A DNA stretch of 23,864 nt from an uncultured Prevotellaceae bacterium (GCA_937898675.1 CALEJB010000014.1:1-23864); one strand, 5' to 3'. Shown: positions 1-8,865, numbered from the stretch's first letter. Translations and numbers: made by a program. The notes: generated by a model from the sequence alone, not told the origin.

Positions 1-41
1 TTTTACAATTTTTTAGACCACTATTTTCGATAATTTCTTAT

Positions 42-206
42 CCCGAACTGGCGTACACCTTCATGGGATGCTGCAAGTTGGCGCAGGTAGATGTCCGCAA
101 GTGGCTGAACCACTTCTTCACCCACATCCACGACTATGACCAGGACTACTCACGCGACCTGCTGGAACTCCTTCCGCACAACCTCAAGCAGAAAGGTGTC
201 CTCTGA
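42..206 (+). pseudogene. IS66-family transposase, C-terminal remnant
   Basis: The open frame ending at the TGA at 204-206 reads as the extreme C-terminus of an IS66-family transposase: a segment around AYTFMGCCKLAQVDVRKWL followed by a His/Asp-rich stretch and the ending ELLPHNLKQKGVL. This is the pattern I know from the C-terminal domain of Bacteroidales IS66 transposases. Upstream of about position 44 the frame stays open to the window edge, but the residues no longer look like the family and the DNA becomes AT-rich. The gene may therefore be truncated or rearranged there rather than simply cut by the window edge. Only about 55 residues of a normally ~500-residue protein are visible, so it cannot be active by itself here. 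The family call is from memory of the motif, not a search. Confidence 0.6.
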
Positions 207-250
207 CATCCTTTGAAAATCCTCCCAAAATCTCAGACTTATTTTCAAAA

Positions 251-279
251 TTTCAGAGAATCCTCCCACTTCTCTGAAA
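251..279. repeat. 10-bp inverted repeat inside the IS66-like end
   Basis: TTTCAGAGAA at 251-260 is the exact reverse complement of TTCTCTGAAA at 270-279, with a 9-base gap. It lies between the transposase stop and the element end, in DNA rich in TTTCAAA and AATCCTCCC repeats. It could fold as a hairpin and act as a weak two-way terminator for the transposase and for the defence operon arriving from the other side. There is no long T-run on either side, so the terminator role is doubtful. Confidence 0.35.
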
Positions 280-349
280 ATATCTCCAACTTTTTCAAAG
301 ACTTTCAAAGTCTCTCGTAGAATCTCACAATACGGGGTTTACTGATGGC

Positions 350-676
350 TTACAAAGCAACACCCTCTAGTGTATTGAATGATGTGGGATGGTCCAAACC
401 ATCATAGCATCTCATGATATCGATAGGCATACAGAATTTCACATTCTCTTTTCGGGTGCTGTTTAATTGGGCAGCAACGGCATCATGTATTTGGTTGCTC
501 TTCAAGTGTCGATCGTAGAACTTTTGAAGCAACTCAAGAGCTGTATTTACTTTATCAAAATACTCTCTGGTGATACCGCTCTGAAGAAGGCTGGTAGTAA
601 CCTCGCTATCAAGATTTTCTTGCAAATCCTCCTTAAGGCGATTGTATTGACTGTATAAAGTATCTAATGATTCCAT
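350..676 (-). CDS. Small soluble protein at the end of the tubulin/protease operon
   Basis: This 108-residue protein is not recognised. It has no signal peptide and no hydrophobic segment. The first ~70 residues are highly charged and look helical (start MESLDTLYSQYNRLKEDLQE), followed by a Cys-containing tail near FCMPIDIMRCYDG. It starts 36 bases after the stop of the papain-like protease gene on the same strand, so it is probably the last gene of that operon. Its TAA stop at 350-352 is only 7 bases from the presumed IS66 end at 342. The natural C-terminus may therefore have been altered by the insertion, although the frame closes before the element. As a small helical protein beside a protease it could be an inhibitor, adaptor or substrate, but nothing in the sequence decides this. 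Confidence 0.75.
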   Translation of the reverse strand: MESLDTLYSQYNRLKEDLQENLDSEVTTSLLQSGITREYFDKVNTALELLQKFYDRHLKSNQIHDAVAAQLNSTRKENVKFCMPIDIMRCYDGLDHPTSFNTLEGVAL

Positions 677-712
677 CTTTTATTGATCTGTCTTCGTTAG
701 TCTGTTTTTGTC

Positions 713-3700
713 TTAAGTAAACTCAACCTCTTCAGGTTTCAAGTTCTTTATTTCAATCATTATTAACTTGAACCTTGAGTCAATAGAGATTGACTGAGGT
801 CTATTCTGGAAATAACTGGAAGTGTCTGACCACCACCTTGATTCTTCTTTATCGTTATCAAAATGGAGCATCAAATACTTTATCTCTGGTGTTATTCTGT
901 CATATTGATGCCAATGCGAGAACGTTTTGCTACGATCCACAAGTTTTGGCAGCAATTCAGATGCGCTGACATTTTGAGCCAAGAATGGATAATCTTCTAT
1001 ATTAAGGATATATTTAAGCATCGTGAAGTTTTCCAGCTTCCTCATCAGTTCTTCTTTCATACTGCTGTTGAGTTTACGCCAGAAATTGATAATGCCTTCT
1101 TCGTTAAGGGAATATCCTCGATTAAAGAAATCAGCAAGGTGTATATTGCTTGTAGCTTGCTGCGCGTAACGCACAAAGTAGTCATCAAGTGATTGGTTGT
1201 CAAGAATAGCAACAAAGGGCGGTCTTGAATCAGCACTCATAGTTTCAATGCCATTTTTCTCTTCTTCGTGCCATACGTTGAGATTCCCCACAAACGACAA
1301 CATGCAATTATACTTGCTCATGAGCTGATTTCTCATACCGTCATACTGTTCCAGAAATGCTCCAGCAAGATGAAGCTGAATCGGTAGAATCTTCTGCTTG
1401 CGTTCAATAATAGTTCGCTTATCGGTTATATTATTAATCTGGCTCATGAAGCTCATGTCCAATTGTTTTCTCTTTGCCTTCCGATAAGGGATGTAAAGAA
1501 CTATAAATACTATTAGCAGTAAAGCAAGCATAATCAAGCTATAGCCAGTATAATTGCTATATTTGAAATCAATTGAGAAAGGCACTGATGCAGCCAAAAG
1601 AGAAAATAGCGCCGCTATTCCAAGTTTAACGCATGTGTCACGAGTAGTTTTCTTATGCTTCTCGATCTCGTCAACTCTTTGATTCTGCAATGTGCTCATC
1701 ATTCCACTTGATACTGAGGTTTCAACCTCCAAGCGAGATGCAGCCAAATCACGTATGGCTGTCCGGTTATGATTATTGCACAACTTAGAGAATAGGTGCT
1801 CAAAAGCCATTCTTTTAGAGTCGTATCGGGCTTTGAGCCGAGAAAGGTATATCCTTTCCTCTGCAACAAGATTCTTGATAACGGCCCTTCTGATAGCTAC
1901 ATCAGTTATGTCAAACGACACCTTAGCAGATGCCGGTGCGCTAATGAACGATGACGTATTAGGCGTGACTTTTGTGATAATGAATGCACTTTCACATTGT
2001 TTGCGGTCACAGATATACGAATACGGAATATAGCAATATCCCTTATCACCAAACTGTTTTCCCCACGAATTGCGTGCAATAAAGAATCGGTGTTCATCGC
2101 TATAACCACATAAAACCAATGCGTGACGAGCATCTTTTGTGCCTGACTTCATCTCTTCTTCTGTAGGATGAGGAACAAAGCCATTTGGTGCAGAAAACGA
2201 GTCATAAACCTTTAACGAAATCAATACAGGAAATCCATCACATAACGCAGATTTAATGTTGCGCATTGTTTTATCTGGGTCTTCATCAATCTGCACGTTT
2301 AGGGCATCGATAATTTTTTGTGATTTTGCGTCTTCGAATGCCTCTTCATCGGGTTTTTGGTCTATGCTTTCAGTGGTGTATTTCCATTTCTCCTCATGGC
2401 AAATACCCAAATCATGCATGGCTTCAATATTGTCAGCTATCGATGAACCCTTTCCTAATACTGATCCTCCTCTACGCTCTCTTGCGTTATAATAGGCAAA
2501 CGCAGGACTCATGATGAAGTTATCATCAATACCATAACGGTGCTGGAAATATTCAAAAACTGAGACTGTTGCAAAAGATGCGCAAGCACCTTCTTCACCT
2601 TGATTTCTTATCTCAGAAAAGAATTTTCTTAAATCCACTGATTTGCTTGAAGGATCATGAGCCTCATACGTCTCTTTCAAAGCATGCTCAGAGACATCAT
2701 ATTGAAGCTTATAAATGGTGTTATTAAACTTGTACCCGCTTGGAGAAAGTCTTTTTTCTGTCTCTTTGCTTTCTTTTACCTGAGTATCAAGCTCTTCTAA
2801 GTCCTGCTCATGAGTTCTGATATACTTTGAAGAACTGAGTATTCGTTTTTTTAATTCCCTGATATCTTCAAGAGGAACGTAAACATCTAATGATTCATCT
2901 AAAGGACTGTCCAGAACTGCATGGGTGACAACCTGTCTTCCGTCATCTTTTTGCTCGACCTGTTTATGGCGGTTATTCTCATCAACAAAAAGGGTCAATG
3001 GCTCGTTGATGATATCATCAATGAACAATTGGTTGTCATCAAATAAATCGTTATAGAACTGTTCATCATCCTGTCCCAATAATAAGGCCAGTATACATTT
3101 GCGCTCTGGCAGAGACAGGCTTTCATCAGGAATAAACGATTGGATACGGTTTGGCAAAGTTTCTTCAAACAGAACGTTAATCTTGGGAGATAGTTTTGCA
3201 ATAATTTGTGCCTCAGTCATACCCTGAGTCAACAAATTCTCTACCTTGCATTCATCCCAAAATTGTGAGAATATATACCTAACATCGAAGTGAACAGTAG
3301 GATCATAAAGACACTTCTGAGCAATTGGTGCAATTTTGTTAAGGTCAACCGCATCCTGGGTCACATTCTCCCTTTCAAGAACATGAAGGAATGCTTTATG
3401 CTGTAGGTATTGCGTGAAGTAGTGTTCATCCAGATAAATCTGTGACATTCCGATTGCAGTTATGTCACAATTATCATCATCTACGACTTGTCGCATAAAG
3501 CGATCATAATTTGAGACGAAAATGATCGAGAGTTCACCAAGCATCCTCACTAAGGACTCATGCTTTAAGTTCAATGAATACCCTTTTGAGTTGACATTAA
3601 ACAACGGAATCAAGTGGCTGATCAAACCTCTATGCGCACGTTTTAATGCAACTGCAGATTGGAACACACTTTGCTGGATATTCACAAGTTCAGCCACTTT

Positions 3701-4195
3701 AGGCTGTTCACCCTCTTGTTCATCTGACCCCGATATTGCTGACTTCAAATCTGAGCCAAATCCAATCAAATCAATCTCGAAGGCAGAACTGCAATTCTTA
3801 ACGGCATCAACAATCTTTTTAATACCATCAACAATTCCTTCTGAGAAAAGTGGGAAATATACTGTCAACAGTAATGTTGATGAATCACCTGGATTTGTGA
3901 TAGTCACCAATTCACGAAACAATTGATTGAAGAAATTTGTAATTCCGTTAGATGAATCATTTTTGTCAATTACTACAGGACGGTCAAATGAAACATCCAA
4001 TTCATTATGGGATTTATCGTCCACCTCAGAGCATTTTGCCCTTCTGATCAACGTCTCGTTATTCTCATTACTCTCCAGCAAAAGTACATTGAAGTATGGC
4101 GAGGCCTCCCCGCCATACTTCATCACATACTCTTTTAAGTCTTGGGCCGTAGATTGAAAATCCGAACCCAAGAATAGGTGAACATTATGCCTCAT
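713..4195 (-). CDS. Membrane-anchored papain-like (C1) cysteine protease, 1160 aa
   Basis: A peptidase C1 (papain-fold) domain occupies about residues 515-750. The oxyanion Gln532 and catalytic Cys538 lie in NQGEEGACASF, His691 in DARHALVLCGY and Asn709 in ARNSWGKQFGDKGY, so all the expected catalytic residues are present. Residues 1-510 are an unrecognised domain with an internal region that looks alpha/beta, then a charged linker. Two hydrophobic spans at about 857-875 and 884-902 form a hairpin with only a short loop, after a helical segment at 770-850. A ~260-residue tail follows. With no signal peptide and an even number of spans, the protease and the tail should both be cytoplasmic. The start codon lies one base after the stop of the tubulin-like gene, implying coupled translation. 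The likely role is regulated proteolysis at the inner face of the membrane; the substrate is unknown. Confidence 0.85.
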   Translation of the reverse strand: MRHNVHLFLGSDFQSTAQDLKEYVMKYGGEASPYFNVLLLESNENNETLIRRAKCSEVDDKSHNELDVSFDRPVVIDKNDSSNGITNFFNQLFRELVTITNPGDSSTLLLTVYFPLFSEGIVDGIKKIVDAVKNCSSAFEIDLIGFGSDLKSAISGSDEQEGEQPKVAELVNIQQSVFQSAVALKRAHRGLISHLIPLFNVNSKGYSLNLKHESLVRMLGELSIIFVSNYDRFMRQVVDDDNCDITAIGMSQIYLDEHYFTQYLQHKAFLHVLERENVTQDAVDLNKIAPIAQKCLYDPTVHFDVRYIFSQFWDECKVENLLTQGMTEAQIIAKLSPKINVLFEETLPNRIQSFIPDESLSLPERKCILALLLGQDDEQFYNDLFDDNQLFIDDIINEPLTLFVDENNRHKQVEQKDDGRQVVTHAVLDSPLDESLDVYVPLEDIRELKKRILSSSKYIRTHEQDLEELDTQVKESKETEKRLSPSGYKFNNTIYKLQYDVSEHALKETYEAHDPSSKSVDLRKFFSEIRNQGEEGACASFATVSVFEYFQHRYGIDDNFIMSPAFAYYNARERRGGSVLGKGSSIADNIEAMHDLGICHEEKWKYTTESIDQKPDEEAFEDAKSQKIIDALNVQIDEDPDKTMRNIKSALCDGFPVLISLKVYDSFSAPNGFVPHPTEEEMKSGTKDARHALVLCGYSDEHRFFIARNSWGKQFGDKGYCYIPYSYICDRKQCESAFIITKVTPNTSSFISAPASAKVSFDITDVAIRRAVIKNLVAEERIYLSRLKARYDSKRMAFEHLFSKLCNNHNRTAIRDLAASRLEVETSVSSGMMSTLQNQRVDEIEKHKKTTRDTCVKLGIAALFSLLAASVPFSIDFKYSNYTGYSLIMLALLLIVFIVLYIPYRKAKRKQLDMSFMSQINNITDKRTIIERKQKILPIQLHLAGAFLEQYDGMRNQLMSKYNCMLSFVGNLNVWHEEEKNGIETMSADSRPPFVAILDNQSLDDYFVRYAQQATSNIHLADFFNRGYSLNEEGIINFWRKLNSSMKEELMRKLENFTMLKYILNIEDYPFLAQNVSASELLPKLVDRSKTFSHWHQYDRITPEIKYLMLHFDNDKEESRWWSDTSSYFQNRPQSISIDSRFKLIMIEIKNLKPEEVEFT

Positions 4196-4196
4196 T

Positions 4197-6947
4197 TCAG
4201 TTGCCCAATTCCTTGATCACATAATTGATTTCGTCTGAGATCAGTTTCCTGATAGTCTCCATGCCTTTTTTGGTAAGTTCTTCAGGAGACATGTTGATTT
4301 GGGATATCTCATTCAGATAATTTTGTCCCTCTTTGGCGTAGTCAATCTTTTGCTTTATAAATGCCATGCCATTATCTTTCTGAAGCTGATTAATCACTTC
4401 TTCAAATTGCTTTTCGATTGCAACTCTGTTGGACTTGAACTGATTAAATGCTTCATCTCGGTACTGGCTCAACTTAATCCAGAAATCAAAAAGCGGATCT
4501 CCATTCTTGGTGTCCTTATACCAATAGCTTCCGTTTTCATTTTTGATTAATCCGAAAATGAAACCATGAACCCACAATTCCAGAGAATTGTCAGCAGACT
4601 TGGCGGGCCATAAACTGAATTGTTCGCGCAACATTAATCGTTGCAGGTTTGCGTCAATGTGGTAATTCTTGCTGCCATCCTCATACTTTAATTGATAAGA
4701 GGACAATGAGGCTATAGTAAACGCAGGCACTACACCAAGCTGACGATACAAGATAATACGGTCGCTCATGCCTATCACTGCAGCATCAACATTAGCGCCA
4801 CCAGGAATATGCTTCAATAATTCGTCCTTATTGATGCGACAGTTCTTTGCCGGAATGCCAATATAGATGATATCCGTAGGATCTGATTGAGGCATATAGC
4901 CATGCATGTCATAGGTGAACAATGGGAGCGATTTATGTAAAGCCTGCTTAACTAATGTATCGAAATCGTTGTCATTCATTTGTTTCAACACATCATTAAG
5001 TGACATGCTTGACCACTTTTTGGTTCCGTTGAGTTTCCTCGTATAGGCAAGTAGAATGTCTGAGACTTCATTATTTCCCATTCTTCCGAATCCATGCAAC
5101 TTCTCACCATCAGGCATACTATTGAAGAGATCCGTAAAGTTAATCTCTTTATTATCAATTGCAATGCTTCCAACATACTTTTGAGCAAGATCAATCTGGA
5201 AGAGTTGTTGCTCGTCGCCGTTCACGCGGTTTTGTATTGATGCCAGTTTAGACTGATTGTCACGATATACATCTTCCAGCTTTTTGCGGATGGATTTTAC
5301 TTCTTGAGTTTCATCAATGATCAAGCCTTTCAGGAAAGTGAAGAACTCGATTGCCTTATTCCTCCTGAGTATTTCTCTTTTCGATATAGCAAGATTAACC
5401 GCAGTGGCCATGACATCTTGCTTCTTAGAGTCTAATTTGCCCCTGGTTTTGATTAATTTGCCATCGTACTGAGTCAAATCATTTACTGCAGCGACAACAG
5501 CTTGTTCGTTGCGTTTTTCAGCAGCTTGATGTTGCGTGCGTTCTGATTCCATTTCGTTTAGCATAACGTCAAACTGAGCAGTCAAACCTTGAAGAATTTT
5601 CTCCACCGTACCGACTCCGCATTCTGTGTTGATATTATCTATCATTAACTTGCGGAATCCTGGCTCTACACGGTCTTTGAGTTCTTGGAGTCTCTTTTGC
5701 AATGTATCATCATTGGGAACCTGCGTTTCAACATATCCATTAGCTTCCGCCTGAGCATTTTGGGCGTCATTAATGGTGGACATCTCAAATTGCGGTCTAC
5801 GTGGAAGAATGAAATCAATTACTTGATCATTTTCGCTGCCGTTGTTCTCTCTTATTTGCATCTGATCAATCCAATTGTTGACGATGACATCAGTGTCAAC
5901 GCATGAATTGAGCATGTTCTCAATGATGTAATTTGATGACTTCAACGCATAAATAAGGCCCAAATCACTGCCTCTGAAAATGATTTCACTGGCGCCCATA
6001 CCGGCAGCCCATGCTATTTTACCTTCAATGTCCATGTTGCCATCAGAGATAATCTTTTCAAGGTTATCATTCACACTCTTAGCGGCAACAGACAGAGCTC
6101 CAGCAGAAGTAACCAAACCGAGGCTTATCATCTCAGCCAACTGATCAACATTATCATAAGTGTCGTTGTTTTTGTTCTGGCTGTTAATGAAAACTACTGA
6201 ATTGAACGGTCTTTCTTGAGCGGGATAGTCTTTCTTGAGATACTGAATATTAAATGATTCTTGACCGATAGTGCGATGCATAAACCAGTCAAGATCCATA
6301 ATGGCACCATAACCGTTAGCCTTTACATTTGGAGCGACATTGCCAAACATTGCTTCGAATACGTCGGGCAGGACAGCATAACCCATAATCTTGTTACCAG
6401 GCACGGTATCTTTCAACAGGTATGCCATGTTAATGAATGTACCACTACCTGTACCTCCGGCAATAGAGAAAACCATGTGGATTTCAACAGGAGTTTCTGC
6501 CAATAACTCATACTTGTTGTTATCAACGATCCTAGCATTGGTGATCTCGTGGATTTTGGATTTGATTCTTTCCACTACTCTGTCGTAGTTGACCGTTAGA
6601 GCAAAACGGCCATTGCTGCGGATTGCGCCAGCACCAAGGTTCATTGAGGTCAGTGAACTCAGGTTCTCCTGGGGAACCCATGAGAATTTAGCTTCATTAA
6701 CTTGATAGATGGGGGCAGCTTGATTGACAATAATCGGCATTTGTTCGTTCGGCTCGATGCGAACTGGGCCGTATTTCGACAATAGCTCACGGTTATAAAC
6801 GCCGCCATCGGTATCAATACCAAGGAATCCAATCATCGGGGGTACTTCACCATAGGTGTCGATAAACATTCTTTTAGTGTGCAGTAAGGAAGTCATTCCT
6901 GTACCGCCAAGGCCTATGTAAAGGCATCTTCTGATTTTTGTTGCCAT
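4197..6947 (-). CDS. Tubulin/FtsZ-like GTPase with coiled-coil extension, 916 aa
   Basis: The N-terminus has the tubulin-superfamily nucleotide-binding layout: a first-strand glycine loop IGLGGTGMTS at residues 11-20, a FLGIDTDG acidic strand end at 41-48, and the tubulin signature loop AGGTGSGTF at 163-171 (family pattern [SAG]GGTG[SA]G). This matches the Pfam 'Tubulin like' group (Tubulin_2) rather than true FtsZ, which is under 450 residues. Residues 450-580 are rich in charged heptads and are probably coiled coil. The remaining ~330 residues are an unrecognised C-terminal domain. No signal peptide or membrane span is seen, so it is cytoplasmic. It sits between the membrane-spanning lipoprotein gene (19 bases upstream) and the protease gene (1 base downstream). 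By family, GTP-dependent filament formation is expected; that it scaffolds or triggers the protease is inference. Confidence 0.82.
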   Translation of the reverse strand: MATKIRRCLYIGLGGTGMTSLLHTKRMFIDTYGEVPPMIGFLGIDTDGGVYNRELLSKYGPVRIEPNEQMPIIVNQAAPIYQVNEAKFSWVPQENLSSLTSMNLGAGAIRSNGRFALTVNYDRVVERIKSKIHEITNARIVDNNKYELLAETPVEIHMVFSIAGGTGSGTFINMAYLLKDTVPGNKIMGYAVLPDVFEAMFGNVAPNVKANGYGAIMDLDWFMHRTIGQESFNIQYLKKDYPAQERPFNSVVFINSQNKNNDTYDNVDQLAEMISLGLVTSAGALSVAAKSVNDNLEKIISDGNMDIEGKIAWAAGMGASEIIFRGSDLGLIYALKSSNYIIENMLNSCVDTDVIVNNWIDQMQIRENNGSENDQVIDFILPRRPQFEMSTINDAQNAQAEANGYVETQVPNDDTLQKRLQELKDRVEPGFRKLMIDNINTECGVGTVEKILQGLTAQFDVMLNEMESERTQHQAAEKRNEQAVVAAVNDLTQYDGKLIKTRGKLDSKKQDVMATAVNLAISKREILRRNKAIEFFTFLKGLIIDETQEVKSIRKKLEDVYRDNQSKLASIQNRVNGDEQQLFQIDLAQKYVGSIAIDNKEINFTDLFNSMPDGEKLHGFGRMGNNEVSDILLAYTRKLNGTKKWSSMSLNDVLKQMNDNDFDTLVKQALHKSLPLFTYDMHGYMPQSDPTDIIYIGIPAKNCRINKDELLKHIPGGANVDAAVIGMSDRIILYRQLGVVPAFTIASLSSYQLKYEDGSKNYHIDANLQRLMLREQFSLWPAKSADNSLELWVHGFIFGLIKNENGSYWYKDTKNGDPLFDFWIKLSQYRDEAFNQFKSNRVAIEKQFEEVINQLQKDNGMAFIKQKIDYAKEGQNYLNEISQINMSPEELTKKGMETIRKLISDEINYVIKELGN

Positions 6948-6966
6948 ATTATGTATTATTTGATTA

Positions 6967-7863
6967 TTAGTATATTGTCATTTTGATTCTATCTTTCGTG
7001 TCTTCATTGATTAGGGTGTATTCCTCTTGCTTCCTTAATTTAAAGTCAAAAGGATCTATCGAGTACTTATTATTGCTTTTCATTTTGACTTCTCCTTTCG
7101 ATGATGCTTCAAAAAAAACTGGTGAAGTCCAAACAGGATTTATCTCGTAGATAATTTTACCCGTGAATAATCTGTTAAGCCATCCTTGTTTAGTGGCTTT
7201 ATTTGTGAACACGACTTGACGAGCACCCTTAATTCGGCGCTGTGAATAATAGGGCTCTGTAATACGGATGCTCCCTACTTTGATATAATCATAGATCATC
7301 CATCTAATCATCAAGAACCACAATGCCAAAGCAGCAAGAAGCAGGATGCCCAACCACATTAGCACTTTTGCTAAAGGATTCATGGCTTTTTTATAATGGA
7401 TTGTCCATTGTAGGGCATCAACCTGCTGCCCTATAGTGAGCTGTTGGGCATCGAGACGGTCCAGATTGTGTGACACAAGCTTTAGATATCCTTGATGCTT
7501 CCCGTTCTTTGCATCAGGAGAGAATGTAAAAGTCAATTGCTTCTCAGTATCGTTACTTGTTACTCGGAACTTATTGTCCTTCAACGGTTGCCCATCAATA
7601 GAAACCTGCATAACCTTTGTGCTGACAGGATTGCCGTTGTTATCCACGAATTGGAACTCTGCGTAGCAATTCTTGTCAAGTTTAGCATCCTGGCTGAACT
7701 CCAAATCAAAGGTTTTTGTGAGGGGCGTAATGCTGGAGTCGCATAGGAGGAAGTGGGGATAGTATTCAACGTCACCCAAAGAAACGACACTTTTGTCATC
7801 ACCGCAAGATGAAAACAAAAAGCCAAAGGTCGCAATCATTATTGCAAAATGGAAGTATTTCAT
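6967..7863 (-). CDS. Lipoprotein with an additional inner-membrane span and cytoplasmic tail
   Basis: The 298-residue product begins with a lipoprotein signal peptide whose lipobox is LFSSC, giving Cys20 as the lipidated residue. Residues 21-163 form a probable beta-rich extracytoplasmic domain (Ig-like in appearance, unassigned). A strong hydrophobic segment follows at about 164-190, then a basic flank and a ~105-residue tail that should lie in the cytoplasm. A protein with both a lipid anchor and a transmembrane helix must stay in the inner membrane. The layout suits a transducer joining the periplasmic vWA protein to the cytoplasmic tubulin-like protein. Its ATG overlaps the vWA stop by 4 bases (ATGA), which indicates co-translation. 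No known family is recognised. Confidence 0.78.
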   Translation of the reverse strand: MKYFHFAIMIATFGFLFSSCGDDKSVVSLGDVEYYPHFLLCDSSITPLTKTFDLEFSQDAKLDKNCYAEFQFVDNNGNPVSTKVMQVSIDGQPLKDNKFRVTSNDTEKQLTFTFSPDAKNGKHQGYLKLVSHNLDRLDAQQLTIGQQVDALQWTIHYKKAMNPLAKVLMWLGILLLAALALWFLMIRWMIYDYIKVGSIRITEPYYSQRRIKGARQVVFTNKATKQGWLNRLFTGKIIYEINPVWTSPVFFEASSKGEVKMKSNNKYSIDPFDFKLRKQEEYTLINEDTKDRIKMTIY

Positions 7864-8786
7864 TGTCTCACTGTGATTTTTAATGATCGTTCAGGTTTGC
7901 TCTCACACTTTACATTAACATTCTCAGTAACAAGGAAATCGTATGGCCCACCGCCAGTCATTGTTATTTTAAGAGGCACATTCATAGAAGCCGGTAGTTG
8001 GTGAACATCTCCATGAGAGAGGTATATCCTTAAGCGGTCACCTTTCTTTTCAACCTTGCTTACATTATATGGAGCAGTACCCGTTACGGTCGCAGAAAAG
8101 TTTTTTCCATCAGCTTTTCCGTAAATCGGCAAATCAAAGTATTTGTCGTTACGGGCATTGAATACGGCATGGTTCTGCAGTCGAATTAGATTGATATTAA
8201 CATCTGCGGTCTTAACCTTCCACAGTTGAGGCTGTGATTCAATTACGCCCTCTGTGACTGGAGAGCCGGCAGAGTTATGGAGCATAACGTAAAAGCCATA
8301 GACATTTTTCCCCTGATATCGCCCGCCCCACTGTTTGAGCAAATTGGGCATTGGGTCTGGTTTTTCATCGTTTTGACCATCTGTCATGAAAAACATGTAA
8401 TTTACCCTGTCGGGGGCAATTCTATTGTTATAGAAATCTTTGAGGGCATCACTATGATAAGTCATCGTAGACTTATTAGGTTTGATGCTACGAATCTTGT
8501 TTTTCAGATTTGCTTTGCCTTGAGGTGTTGCCAACTCTTTGTACGCATTTAGTGCATTGTGATGCTGATTATCAAAGGCAAAAGGAACTACGATAAGTTC
8601 TGTGGTTTCGTCTTCCACATTTTCAATTGCGTTTATGAGATTATCACACACTTTGCCCCAAATCTTGTTGGGTGTCACCATTGAATAAGAGCAGTCAAGA
8701 TAATAGACCCTGCGCTCTTTTAACACCTGGGCGAAGGTGGCTGTGAAAAGGCTTAATGTTATCAGTAAGAGTATTAATCGTTTCAT
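7860..8786 (-). CDS. Secreted von Willebrand factor A (vWA) domain protein
   Basis: Starting at the ATG at 8786 gives a clean signal peptide (MKRLILLLITLSLFTATFAQ, cleavage after the Ala before Gln). A TTG two codons upstream at 8792 would also be in frame but adds nothing useful, so I prefer 8786 (308 residues). The vWA metal-site (MIDAS) motif is intact: DCSYSM near residue 29 gives DxSxS, a Thr follows in STMTYHSDAL, and the third loop is FFMTDGQND. After the vWA domain (to about residue 200) comes a ~100-residue beta-rich domain. It should be a periplasmic metal-dependent binding protein. It is the first gene of the tubulin module, preceded by a candidate promoter at 8866-8894, and overlaps the next gene by 4 bases. 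Its ligand is unknown. Confidence 0.82.
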   Translation of the reverse strand: MKRLILLLITLSLFTATFAQVLKERRVYYLDCSYSMVTPNKIWGKVCDNLINAIENVEDETTELIVVPFAFDNQHHNALNAYKELATPQGKANLKNKIRSIKPNKSTMTYHSDALKDFYNNRIAPDRVNYMFFMTDGQNDEKPDPMPNLLKQWGGRYQGKNVYGFYVMLHNSAGSPVTEGVIESQPQLWKVKTADVNINLIRLQNHAVFNARNDKYFDLPIYGKADGKNFSATVTGTAPYNVSKVEKKGDRLRIYLSHGDVHQLPASMNVPLKITMTGGGPYDFLVTENVNVKCESKPERSLKITVRQ

Positions 8787-8865
8787 GCTCAAATATTTTT
8801 AATGTCTAGGGCTTTCTGAATAAGTTCAACACACTAATATTAACAGATTGGAATACTCCACACGG

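Larger units (their letters stand above)
42..342 (+). mobile_element. Right end of an IS66-like insertion sequence
   Basis: The transposase C-terminus is followed by about 135 non-coding bases ending in TACGGGGTTTAC at 331-342. Read inwards on the minus strand this begins GTAAACCCCGTA. IS66-family terminal inverted repeats typically begin GTAA, so 342 is the likely outer end of the element. If so, the 8 bases from 343 (TGATGGCT) would be one copy of the target duplication this family makes; the other copy is outside the window. The left part of the element is missing or lies outside. Confidence 0.5.

Noticed and set aside
8787..8792. TTG start for the vWA gene at 8792
   Set aside because: The ATG at 8786 gives a complete signal peptide and needs no rare start codon.
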